From NCBI GenBank assembly GCA_002405555.1, contig DHMA01000108.1, positions 10,100-20,132 of the forward strand: a DNA stretch of 10,033 nucleotides, in the 5' to 3' direction. The translations under genes were made by a program, and so were the position numbers. The notes beneath the pieces are model-generated. The model was given only the letters and a program-made list of their open reading frames with translations. It ran no database searches and had not been told where the DNA came from. The DNA comes from Opitutia bacterium UBA4654. GTDB lineage: Bacteria; Verrucomicrobiota; Verrucomicrobiia; Opitutales; Intestinicryptomonadaceae. Shown piece after piece: positions 1 to 6,879 of this stretch. Numbering within the stretch: the first letter of the stretch is position 1; each line of letters opens with the position of its first letter.

Positions 1-632
1 GCGGCGTGTCAATCGGCGACGACCGCTGGTTCGAACACGTCCAAACGCCCGCGCCCGCAAACCCCGTAAAACCGATTGACGCCGTGCCGCCCGCCGACAC
101 CGCAAACTCATTCCCCAAACTCACGCCCTCCGCCGAAAAGGGCGCAAGCCGCGCGATGTCAGCCGACGCAATAAGGCACGGCAAGGCGGTGCACGCCACG
201 TTCGAAAAAATAAAAACGCTCGACGGCGGAATCCCCGCAACCGTCCGACGCGCGGCGGAACTCGCGGGAACAGCCTCCGACCTCCGCGCGGCGGCGGAAG
301 TGGAACGCGCCCTCGCAAACCCGCAAATAGCGGAACTTTTCGCCGAATCGGAACGCAGAAAAATCTACAACGAATTTCCGTTCGACGCGCTTTTGGGCGG
401 GAAGCTCGCAAGCGGCGTGATAGACAAGCTGGTTGTGGAAACCGACGCCGACGGCAAACCCGTTTCGGCGATTGTCGCCGACTTCAAGGCGGGCGCGTTC
501 TGCGGAGACTCGCGCAGGCGGCAGCTTGAAATCTACCGCGCCGCCGTCGCAAAACTCTTCGGCTTGGACGAAAGCGCAATAGAAACGAAAATCGTATCCT
601 ACGCGACAGCTGCGGTAATCGACGTAAAATAA
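1..632 (+). CDS. C-terminal end of an AddA/RecB-type helicase-nuclease (partial)
   Basis: The reading frame (codons starting at position 3) is open to the left edge, so the gene starts upstream. The GTG at position 6 is probably not its start. Numbering from that GTG, the visible 208 residues begin with a Pro/Ala-rich linker (about 12-50). A RecB-like nuclease fold follows: HGKAVH (58-63), E123 in NEFPF, D140 in GVIDKL, D159 and K161 in VADFKAG, and QLEIY (173-177). This is the order H, D, DxK, QxxxY known for the AddA/RecB/Cas4 nuclease family, and every catalytic position looks intact. The family repairs double-strand breaks by unwinding and trimming DNA ends. The helicase part is outside the window, so a stand-alone RecB-like nuclease or an AddB-like protein cannot be excluded, although the tail with its QxxxY motif fits AddA best. 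The gene ends at TAA and converges on the protease gene. Confidence 0.75.
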   Translation, partial: GVSIGDDRWFEHVQTPAPANPVKPIDAVPPADTANSFPKLTPSAEKGASRAMSADAIRHGKAVHATFEKIKTLDGGIPATVRRAAELAGTASDLRAAAEVERALANPQIAELFAESERRKIYNEFPFDALLGGKLASGVIDKLVVETDADGKPVSAIVADFKAGAFCGDSRRRQLEIYRAAVAKLFGLDESAIETKIVSYATAAVIDVK

Positions 633-668
633 CGCCGACTGCCGCCGACTCCACGCAACGGAAAAACC

Positions 669-684
669 CGCGCAACTCTGCGCG
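669..684. repeat. Short GC-rich inverted repeat
   Basis: CGCGCA (669-674) and TGCGCG (679-684) are perfect inverted arms around the loop ACTC. The repeat lies 37 nt past the nuclease stop codon and before the bidirectional terminator. It has no T-run, so it is not a classical terminator by itself. It could stabilise the mRNA 3' end or be a chance product of GC-rich sequence. The rest of the 633-774 gap holds nothing else that I can recognise. Confidence 0.3.
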
Positions 685-701
685 AGCAAACCCCGCCGCG
701 C

Positions 702-734
702 AAAAAAAATGCCCCGTTTTCTACGGGGCATTTT
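702..734. terminator. Bidirectional intrinsic terminator between convergent genes
   Basis: A perfect 12-bp stem, AAAATGCCCCGT (706-717) with ACGGGGCATTTT (723-734), closes a 5-nt loop. On the minus strand the hairpin is followed by eight T residues (complement of 702-709), a strong Rho-independent signal about 40 nt past the protease stop codon. On the plus strand the T-run is shorter (TTTT, then CAGTTTT), so it should end the nuclease transcript less strongly. Confidence 0.85.
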
Positions 735-774
735 CAGTTTTGCTTGGGGCGTTCCGAACGCCCGCAAAATGCGT

Positions 775-3321
775 TTAATTCTGCGGCGCGGAGCTTTGCG
801 CGGCGTCGGATTTCGAAGCGGACGCGGAAGCCGATTCGCCCGCCGCGGGCTTTGCCGCTTCGGAATCCACCGCCTCTTTTTCGGTATTGTCGGCATTCGC
901 GGCGTCCGCCTTTTTTCTGGCGTCGGCGTAGGCTTTCAGCTTGTCGGGGTGTGCGGCAAGGTCAATCCAGTCGCCCATAATGCGCAGGGCTTCGTGGAGC
1001 TGCACGTCGAAGTCGGGCGCGTCCTCGTCGTCCTCCGACGCTTCAAGGGCGTCGTTTTTGGATTTGCGCTTCTTCTTGTCGGCGGAAACTTTTTTGTCGC
1101 CGCCGTTTTCCTTTGCGGAGTCGAGCAAAACCTCGGTCTTGGGGTAGTCGGCTTCCGTGAATTTGCGCTGGCGTTTTTTGAGCGATTCGTTGAAGTCCTC
1201 GTCGGCTTTCAGCTCCTTCTCGCGCACGGCGTAGTTCAAGCTCCAATCCTTTTTCTTCTGGCGTTCCTTGACCCAGTTTATGCGCTCGTTCCAGATTTTG
1301 AATTCGTCGAGGCTGTTGCGCCGCGCAAGCGACTGCTCCGTAAGCTTCGCCATGAGCGCGTCGGCGAGCGGCTCCTTGAAGCCGTAGCCCCAGACTTCCT
1401 CGATTGAATCGGGCGTGATGGCGTCCCACTTCATGGCGTAGTCTTTGTACTCCTCGCCGATTTCCATATAGTCGTAGACCGACGGCAGAATGATGTCGGA
1501 GTGCACGCCCTTGATTTGAATTGAATCTCCGTTGGGCGCGTACCATTTCTGCACCGTGATTTTCGCCGCGCTCTTCTGTTGCGGGTCGAAATTTTCGAGG
1601 TGGTAGACCGCCTGAACGGTTCCCTTGCCGTGCGTTGATTTGTCGCCGACGACAATCGCGCGTTTGTGGTTTTGGAGCGCGCCCGCGACGATTTCGGTAG
1701 CCGACGCCGAAAGGCGGCTCACCATGATAATAAGCGGGCCGTCCCAAACGAGCTTCGGGTTTTCGTCGCGCAGGCGGTTTGTTCTGCCCGCGGCGTCGCG
1801 AACCTGAACGACCGGCCCCGTCTTGATGAAAAGCCCCGCCAAATCGACAGCCTCGTTGAGGAAGCCGCCGCCGTTTCTGCGGAGGTCGAGCACGACGCCC
1901 TTGACGCCCATTTTTTTGAGTTTTACGAGCAGCTCCTCGACGTCCTTCGACGTGCTAAAACCTTTCGAGCCGTCCGTACCGCCGCTTTCGCCGTAGAACG
2001 CGGGCAGGTCTATCACGCCAACGGGCACGGTTTTGTCGCCTACGGGAATCGTGTAGACCGCCGCCTTTGCGAGCTTTGTCGTTAGTTTGATTTCCCTGCG
2101 GACAAGCGTTATCACCTTCCGCGCAGACGGGTTCGAAGCCGGCTCTATAAGCAGGCGCACTTTCGTATTCTCCTTGCCCCTGATGAGCCGAACGGTCTTG
2201 CGGAGCTTCATGCCGATGACGTCCACAATCTCGCCCGTTTCCTGACCAACGCCCAAAATTTTGTCGCCCGTGTGGAGCTGCTTGCACTCTTCGGCTGGCC
2301 CTCCCGGCATAAGCTCGGCGAGCGTGCAGTAGCCGTCCTTGTCTTGGAGCATTGCGCCTATCCCGACGAGCGAGTTGCGCACGGAAATATCGAATTCTTC
2401 CAGATAGTATTCGGAAAGGAAAGCCGTGTGGGGGTCGTAGAGCCGCGCGAGGGTGTTCAGATAGATTTCCTGAATTTCCATGGCGTCCGCCTTGGCGTAG
2501 TTTTCGACAAGACGCTCGTAGCGTTTGAGAACCTCCTCCTTTGCCTTGGCGAGCTTTTCATCGAAAGTCTTGGGCGCGGACTGCTTTTCGGCGTCAAGCT
2601 CGGCGACTTCCGCCTGCGGAGTCTCCGCGGGTTTCGACGCGCCCGCGTTTTCGGAAGACGTTTCCGCCGCTTTCTCAGCGGAGTCCGACTTTTCGGCGGG
2701 CTTCGACGCTCCGCCCTTTTCGGAATCCGACGCGTCCTCCGACTCCCCGTCAAGCTCGTCGGAATAGCCGAGCATTTGGTTTACGATGTCGTAGACGAGG
2801 CGTTTTTCCCAAAGGGCGTCGGCGGCTTTCATGTCGGACGGCCAGTCCTCCTTGCTTCTGTCGGGACGGAAAGTTTTGTCGGAGTCGAGGTCGAAGGGCT
2901 TTTTCATGCGCTCGCGAACCCACTGCATGCGGGCGTCGGCGCGTTCCAAAAACCTGTCGTAAATCGTGAACGCGGGAAGCAGCGTTCCCTGCGAGAGCAT
3001 TATCTCTATCGCTGGCGCGAACAAGTCCTGAAAATACTGCACGTCTTCCGAAGTGAAAAACAGCTTGAAGAAATCGACATTCTGCATGTATTCGCGCACG
3101 AACTCGCGCACGTCAAGCTCGCCTACGGGCATTTTCAGATAGTGCCCGCGTTCGAGCAGAAACACGACATAGCGCGTTTCGTTGCGCATTTTCGTCGTCG
3201 TTTGGAGCGAAACGGGCGTGCGTTTGCGGGCGCGCGAATCGGAGGGCGCGGACGGCGTCGAGGCGAAAACCGACGCGAGCGACAGCGCAAGCAACAGTAT
3301 AAATTTCGTTATGTTTTTCAT
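775..3321 (-). CDS. prc: Secreted tail-specific (C-terminal processing) protease, S41 family
   Basis: This 848-residue serine protease belongs to the Prc/Tsp group, which degrades or trims periplasmic proteins at their C-termini. A signal peptide is visible (MKNIT, hydrophobic stretch 7-20, likely cleavage after VFA at 20). Next come an N-terminal helical domain (about 45-190), a low-complexity linker rich in Ser, Glu, Ala and Lys (about 192-250), a PDZ domain (about 315-395, with GIGAML and GDKILGVG) and the S41 core (about 420-615). The catalytic Ser is S540 in RLSASATEI and the Lys is K566 in HGKGTVQ, with Q570 after it. The spacing matches E. coli Prc to within one residue. A C-terminal helical region (about 625-800) resembles the Prc C-terminal domain and ends in an Ala/Ser/Glu/Lys tail. 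The protein is longer than E. coli Prc (about 680 residues), partly because of the linker and tail. No Shine-Dalgarno sequence precedes the ATG. The gene is probably transcribed alone, from the AT-rich gap upstream to the terminator near 702-734. Confidence 0.93.
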   Translation of the reverse strand: MKNITKFILLLALSLASVFASTPSAPSDSRARKRTPVSLQTTTKMRNETRYVVFLLERGHYLKMPVGELDVREFVREYMQNVDFFKLFFTSEDVQYFQDLFAPAIEIMLSQGTLLPAFTIYDRFLERADARMQWVRERMKKPFDLDSDKTFRPDRSKEDWPSDMKAADALWEKRLVYDIVNQMLGYSDELDGESEDASDSEKGGASKPAEKSDSAEKAAETSSENAGASKPAETPQAEVAELDAEKQSAPKTFDEKLAKAKEEVLKRYERLVENYAKADAMEIQEIYLNTLARLYDPHTAFLSEYYLEEFDISVRNSLVGIGAMLQDKDGYCTLAELMPGGPAEECKQLHTGDKILGVGQETGEIVDVIGMKLRKTVRLIRGKENTKVRLLIEPASNPSARKVITLVRREIKLTTKLAKAAVYTIPVGDKTVPVGVIDLPAFYGESGGTDGSKGFSTSKDVEELLVKLKKMGVKGVVLDLRRNGGGFLNEAVDLAGLFIKTGPVVQVRDAAGRTNRLRDENPKLVWDGPLIIMVSRLSASATEIVAGALQNHKRAIVVGDKSTHGKGTVQAVYHLENFDPQQKSAAKITVQKWYAPNGDSIQIKGVHSDIILPSVYDYMEIGEEYKDYAMKWDAITPDSIEEVWGYGFKEPLADALMAKLTEQSLARRNSLDEFKIWNERINWVKERQKKKDWSLNYAVREKELKADEDFNESLKKRQRKFTEADYPKTEVLLDSAKENGGDKKVSADKKKRKSKNDALEASEDDEDAPDFDVQLHEALRIMGDWIDLAAHPDKLKAYADARKKADAANADNTEKEAVDSEAAKPAAGESASASASKSDAAQSSAPQN
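2623..2712 (-). repeat. Coding repeat of GASKPAE in the protease linker
   Basis: The heptapeptide GASKPAE occurs twice in the low-complexity linker of the tail-specific protease, at residues 204-210 (2692-2712) and 227-233 (2623-2643). The two 21-bp copies differ at four bases, all synonymous. They are therefore an old duplication, or a composition kept at the protein level, and not a recent DNA repeat. Confidence 0.6.
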
Positions 3322-3330
3322 GTTTACCGC

Positions 3331-3378
3331 AAAAAAAATCGGAAATTCCTTTAAATATTATATTCTCCTTTTTGACAA
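3331..3378 (-). promoter_or_regulatory. AT-rich candidate promoter and leader of the tail-specific protease
   Basis: The 82-bp gap between the rhomboid stop and the protease start is strikingly AT-rich for this window. Read on the minus strand it holds TTGTCA (3378-3373), a perfect TATAAT (3362-3357) and a run of eight T (3338-3331), then GCGGTAAAC and the ATG. TATAAT lies about 35 nt before the start codon, a reasonable place for a -10 box. However, TTGTCA is only 10 nt from it, too close to act as its -35 element. TTTAAA, 17 nt after TTGTCA, is an alternative -10. I see no Shine-Dalgarno sequence within 20 nt of the ATG. Confidence 0.4.
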
Positions 3379-3403
3379 GAAAGTTCGGGAATTGTTCGCG
3401 CGG

Positions 3404-4291
3404 CTATTTGAGGTTGTCGCGGGCGCGGCGCAGGGTTTCGCGCTCGGCGTCGGTAAGCGACGCAAAGCCGTCGGTGTTTATCTTGTCCAAAATTCGGTCA
3501 ACCTCCGCCGACAAGTCGCGCGGGTCGGAAATGTTCACCCTGAAATTGTAGTCGGACGCCCGCCCGCCCCTGTCCTGCGGATTGGCGCGTTTGGGGAATT
3601 TCGGCATCGACAAACCGTCGATGAACGAAAGCTTGCCGCGCCGCAAAAGCGCGACGAACGCCAAGCCCGAAGCAAGCCCGCCCAAGTGCGCCGAATACGC
3701 CACAATCGGGTTTCCGCCCGCGAGCGAATAGAGAAGACCGAGCACCTCGAAACCCGCGGCGATTTTAAGCATCGTCATCGGCTTCATCGAAATCGGCAGA
3801 ACGAAGAATAGCAAAAACGTAATCGGGACGGGAGGGTACAGCACGCAGAAGCCCGCGAACACCGCCATTACCGACGCGCTCGCGCCCACGAGAGCCTCAT
3901 GCGCTCCCTGAATTTCCGCGAGGGCCGCCCACAACGCGCCGCCCGCAAGCGCGCCCGTCAAATACAGCGCGGTAAATTTCCGCGCCCCGACCGCCTTTTC
4001 GAGAAATGTCCCTATAAAATACAGCCCCAGCATGTTGCAGAATATGTGGAGAATGTCGGCGTGCAGAAACGAGTACGTCAGCAGCGTCCAGACGCGCCCT
4101 TGCGCCAGAGCCGTCGGCGACAGCGCGAACCACTCCGACACCGCCGCGCTTCCGTAGGCGCGTTCGGCGAAAGCCTCCGCAAGAAAGCACGCGACGTTCA
4201 GCAAAATGAAAATCTTGACGGGCGAAAGCGCAAAGCCCGCCCCCGCTCCGCGGCGGTTTCCGTTCATGTAGTCTCTTTCGTAAATGGACAT
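3404..4291 (-). CDS. Rhomboid-family intramembrane serine protease
   Basis: This polytopic membrane protease cleaves other membrane proteins within or near their transmembrane helices. Numbered from the Met at 4267 (MNGNRR), hydrophobic segments lie at about 18-35, 62-87, 96-117, 124-145, 147-160, 166-184 and 188-208. The catalytic dyad is visible: S130 in GASAS and H194 in SAHLGG. The family's HxxxN motif is also present (H74, N78 in HIFCN). A soluble tail (about 215-287) ends in a short helical domain, EVDRILDKINTDGFASL and onward, like the one found at the C-terminus of many Bacteroidota and Verrucomicrobiota rhomboids. I chose the ATG at 4291 (295 residues), 2 nt after the tcdA stop, because it adds YERDYM, which I recall as a common N-terminal pattern in relatives. 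The ATG at 4267 has a weak AAAGAG upstream and is the alternative. The frame stays open far upstream across tcdA, but that part is a shadow. The gene is last in the operon. The substrate is unknown. Confidence 0.88.
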   Translation of the reverse strand: MSIYERDYMNGNRRGAGAGFALSPVKIFILLNVACFLAEAFAERAYGSAAVSEWFALSPTALAQGRVWTLLTYSFLHADILHIFCNMLGLYFIGTFLEKAVGARKFTALYLTGALAGGALWAALAEIQGAHEALVGASASVMAVFAGFCVLYPPVPITFLLFFVLPISMKPMTMLKIAAGFEVLGLLYSLAGGNPIVAYSAHLGGLASGLAFVALLRRGKLSFIDGLSMPKFPKRANPQDRGGRASDYNFRVNISDPRDLSAEVDRILDKINTDGFASLTDAERETLRRARDNLK

Positions 4292-4293
4292 TT

Positions 4294-5016
4294 TCAGCGT
4301 TTTGAATTTAAGATTTGCGCAAGCGCGAGGTTTGCCAGCACAAGCCCGAACGTTCCCGTTACAATGGGCGTGCTCCCTATTATTTTTTTCGCGTCCGCCG
4401 CGCCGCTTTTGACGTGCGAGGCGGCTTCGGGAATTTCGGTCGAAAACACGCAAGGCTGGCCTTTTTTGAATCCCCGCGCCCGAAGCTCCTTGCGCATTCT
4501 TGCCGCCATCGGGCACGAATGCGTTTTGAAAAGCTCGGCGACGGCGACTTTGAGCGGGTCGGTTTTGCGCGCCGCCCCCATGCTTGAAACAATCGGCACT
4601 CCCGCCGAGAGGGCTGCGGCGGCAAGGGCTGCTTTCGGCGCAAGAGAATCGATTGCGTCTACAATCACGTCGGGGCAAAGCCCCACAAATTCGGCGCAGT
4701 TGGACTCGTCGATGAACCTGTCCACAATTTCCACGCGGGCGTTCGGGTTGATGTCGCGCACGCGCTCGCGCATGACCGCTGTCTTGCTTTTGCCTATCGT
4801 CGAGTGGAGGGCGCAAAGCTGCCTGTTGATGTTCGAAACATCGACCGTGTCGGCGTCCACCAGAACGAAAGACCCCACGCCTATCCGCGCAAGCGCTTCG
4901 AGCGCGAACGACCCCACCGCGCCGACGCCGCAGACGGCGACCGTCGCCGACTCCATTTTTTTCTGGGCGTCGCCGCCGTACAAAATTGCGCTTCGCGAAA
5001 ATTCGGGGGAAATCAT
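4294..5016 (-). CDS. tcdA: tRNA threonylcarbamoyladenosine dehydratase (TcdA/CsdL)
   Basis: This 240-residue member of the ThiF/MoeB/E1-like family uses ATP to cyclise t6A at position 37 of ANN-decoding tRNAs to ct6A. The nucleotide-binding loop CGVGAVGS (29-36) is followed by VDADTVDVSNINRQ (53-66), with the acidic residue and the arginine that contact ATP, then GKSK (75-78) and DAIDS (120-124). SSMGAARKTDPLKV (144-157) and RMRKELRARG (173-182) are typical of TcdA. They separate it from ThiF and MoeB, and the CxxC zinc pairs of those relatives are absent. The length is close to the family norm. The start overlaps the TatD-like stop as ATGA with no Shine-Dalgarno sequence, which suggests translational coupling. 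The partner CsdA/CsdE-type sulfur proteins are not in the window. Confidence 0.9.
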   Translation of the reverse strand: MISPEFSRSAILYGGDAQKKMESATVAVCGVGAVGSFALEALARIGVGSFVLVDADTVDVSNINRQLCALHSTIGKSKTAVMRERVRDINPNARVEIVDRFIDESNCAEFVGLCPDVIVDAIDSLAPKAALAAAALSAGVPIVSSMGAARKTDPLKVAVAELFKTHSCPMAARMRKELRARGFKKGQPCVFSTEIPEAASHVKSGAADAKKIIGSTPIVTGTFGLVLANLALAQILNSKR

Positions 5017-5789
5017 TTCGAGTAAAATTCGGTAAAATTGGAGTACAGCAATTCGGACAGCTCAATGTCGTCGGCGTTCCGAATTTCGGCGAGTTTCGCG
5101 ATTGTCTCGTCCATGGTTTTGCGCGACGTTGCGGAATCCGACTCAACCATCAGCCTGTCGGGCGACACCGCCACCGCGCATCTGCGCCCGCGCTCCGACG
5201 AAAGCTCGCGCAAGCCGAACGAAAAGCGCGCGCCGATTTTCTCGAACTCACGCGCCATTTCGGGCGAGCACGACGCCGCGTGGAGCAAAAAACGCCGCCC
5301 CTTTTTGCCTTCGAGCCGCTCCTCCATCGTCGGCGAATACTCCGCAGTCCAAGCTTTCAGAATCTCGAAAACCGCCCCGTACATTCCCACGCAGTGGATT
5401 ACCGCGGGAAGCCCGTACTTGCCCGCAAGCCTCAGCTGCTCGGCGAACAGACGCCTTTGGAGGGCGGCGGGTATGCGGTTTTCGAGCCGCGAATCAAGCC
5501 CCGTCTCGCCGATTGCGTCGGCGGAAATCAGGTACTGTTCGAGCGACGGCAGGAAAGTCGAAAACAGCTCCGACTCCACAAACGACATGTCGTCGAATTC
5601 CGACACGCGCAGGTCGGGGTGTATTCCGTATGCCTTTTTCACGGGGAACGCGTCGAACTTTTGCAGACCCTCCCAGTCTCCGGGGAAGCACGCGTCCACG
5701 CACAAATCCACGCCGAACGCAAGCCCGCTGAAATCGGCGTATTTGCTGAAATCGGCGTGGCAGTGGGCGTCTGTCGTGCGGAGGTACAT
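5013..5789 (-). CDS. TatD-family metal-dependent hydrolase
   Basis: This 258-residue TIM-barrel amidohydrolase is of the TatD type. Characterised members are metal-dependent DNases or 3'-5' exonucleases. The metal and catalytic residues can be followed in order: H9 and H11 in DAHCH, GIHP (55-58), E95 in IGETGLD, H132 in VIHCVG, H170 in LLHAAS, and D218 in MVESDS. The length fits the family (about 255-265). The later motifs are loose: LLHAAS stands where many TatD proteins have a HCFSG-like sequence, and ESDS where ETD is usual. The assignment is therefore to the family only, and the subtype (TatD, YcfH or YjjV) is not resolved. The ATG shares one base with the aroB stop (TAATG) and has no Shine-Dalgarno sequence. 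The gene overlaps tcdA by 4 nt downstream. Confidence 0.85.
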   Translation of the reverse strand: MYLRTTDAHCHADFSKYADFSGLAFGVDLCVDACFPGDWEGLQKFDAFPVKKAYGIHPDLRVSEFDDMSFVESELFSTFLPSLEQYLISADAIGETGLDSRLENRIPAALQRRLFAEQLRLAGKYGLPAVIHCVGMYGAVFEILKAWTAEYSPTMEERLEGKKGRRFLLHAASCSPEMAREFEKIGARFSFGLRELSSERGRRCAVAVSPDRLMVESDSATSRKTMDETIAKLAEIRNADDIELSELLYSNFTEFYSK

Positions 5790-6874
5790 TATCGCTTGTA
5801 GAAGTCGGCTATGGCGTCGCGGACAACGGCGTCGGGCACGGTTTCGGTGCGGGTTTTGCCGATGTCCAAAATTGTCACAAAGCGCAGCGCGCCTGCAAGG
5901 GCCTTTTTGTCGCCGTGCATGGCGTCGATGAAATCGTCGGCGGAAATGCGCTCCGCAAGCGACACGGGCAAGTCCTCCGACCGCAAAAGCCGCGCGATTG
6001 CCTCAACCTGCGCGTCGCCGATAAGCCCCAACCTGCGCGAGAGAACCGCCGCCATCACAGTCCCGATGGAGACCGCCTCGCCGTGCAGATATTTTCCGTA
6101 GCCCGCGTTGCGCTCTATCGCGTGCCCGAAAGTGTGCCCCAAATTGAGCAGCGCCCTGCCGCCGTTCGGCGACGTTTCGCGCTCGTCCTCCGCGACGATT
6201 TTCGCTTTGAGCTTGCAAGACGAAACGACGGCGTCGCCGAGTTCGGGCGAATCGAATTCCATCGGCTTTCCCCGCGCCGCGAGTCTGCCGAACAGCTCCG
6301 CGTCACCCAACACCGCGCATTTGACGACCTCCGCCATGCCCGCGGCGAACTGCCGCTTGGGAAGCGACTTCAAAAACTCCGAATCAGTGTAGACCGCCTT
6401 CGGCTGGTGGAACGCCCCCACGAGGTTCTTTCCCTCGGGAATGTTCACGCCCGTCTTTCCGCCGACGGACGAATCCACCGCCGCAAGAAGCGTTGTGGGA
6501 ATCTGGTAGAAATCGACGCCGCGCATGTACGATGCCGCGACGAAACCCGAAAGGTCGCCCACAACCCCGCCGCCGAACGCCGCGACCGCGCTTTTCCTGT
6601 CGGCGCGTCGGTCGGCAAGCGTCGCGCAGAGCCTGCCGAACATTTCGAGGGTTTTGGACTTCTCGCCGCCCTCCACTTCCACGATTTCCGCGACCTTAGC
6701 AAGTTTCCCCGCGGCGTCCGCATGCGATTCAAGCACCGCAGTGTCCGCAAAGCAGAACACGCGCCTGCCGTTTTCGGCGAGTTTCGCGAAATCCGCAACC
6801 GCTACGTCGAACGCCCCCGCGCCGACGTGTATCGGATATTCGCGCCCCGCAAGCCGTACCGTCAATTCTTCCAT
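5789..6874 (-). CDS. aroB: 3-dehydroquinate synthase
   Basis: This enzyme converts DAHP to 3-dehydroquinate, the second step of the shikimate pathway, using NAD+ and a divalent metal in the cytoplasm. The 361 residues match the usual length. Clear motifs are EGGEKSKT (68-75), GGGVVGDLSGF (101-111), the long QIPTTLLAAVDSSVGGKTG block (124-142) that binds NAD and phosphate, and DKKALAGALRFV (322-333). The metal ligands are E182 in GMAEVVK, H247 in LGHTFGH and H264 in HGEAV. These positions closely match E. coli AroB. The start has GGAG (6886-6883) 8 nt upstream, lying inside the end of ftsY, and there are 5 nt between the two genes. No other shikimate gene is in the window, so aroB is carried here as part of a mixed operon. 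Confidence 0.97.
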   Translation of the reverse strand: MEELTVRLAGREYPIHVGAGAFDVAVADFAKLAENGRRVFCFADTAVLESHADAAGKLAKVAEIVEVEGGEKSKTLEMFGRLCATLADRRADRKSAVAAFGGGVVGDLSGFVAASYMRGVDFYQIPTTLLAAVDSSVGGKTGVNIPEGKNLVGAFHQPKAVYTDSEFLKSLPKRQFAAGMAEVVKCAVLGDAELFGRLAARGKPMEFDSPELGDAVVSSCKLKAKIVAEDERETSPNGGRALLNLGHTFGHAIERNAGYGKYLHGEAVSIGTVMAAVLSRRLGLIGDAQVEAIARLLRSEDLPVSLAERISADDFIDAMHGDKKALAGALRFVTILDIGKTRTETVPDAVVRDAIADFYKR

Positions 6875-6879
6875 AAAAT

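Noticed and set aside
6..8. GTG at position 6 as the start of a complete 208-residue nuclease
   Set aside because: The frame continues to the window edge, there is no upstream sequence to judge a ribosome-binding site, and the motifs match the end of a larger helicase-nuclease.
2623..2712. The duplicated 21-bp unit in the protease as a possible mobile or CRISPR-like repeat
   Set aside because: There are only two copies, in frame, differing at synonymous sites and inside a low-complexity protein linker, so a coding repeat explains it.
2272..3354. A 360-codon open frame on the plus strand opposite the tail-specific protease, covering its promoter gap
   Set aside because: No recognisable domain, odd composition, and full overlap with a gene that has intact catalytic motifs and a signal peptide.
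4292..5146. The upstream part of the rhomboid frame, which would give a 580-residue fusion protein
   Set aside because: This part runs out of frame through tcdA and into the TatD-like gene and has low-quality Arg-rich sequence. The rhomboid family N-terminus begins near 4291 or 4267.
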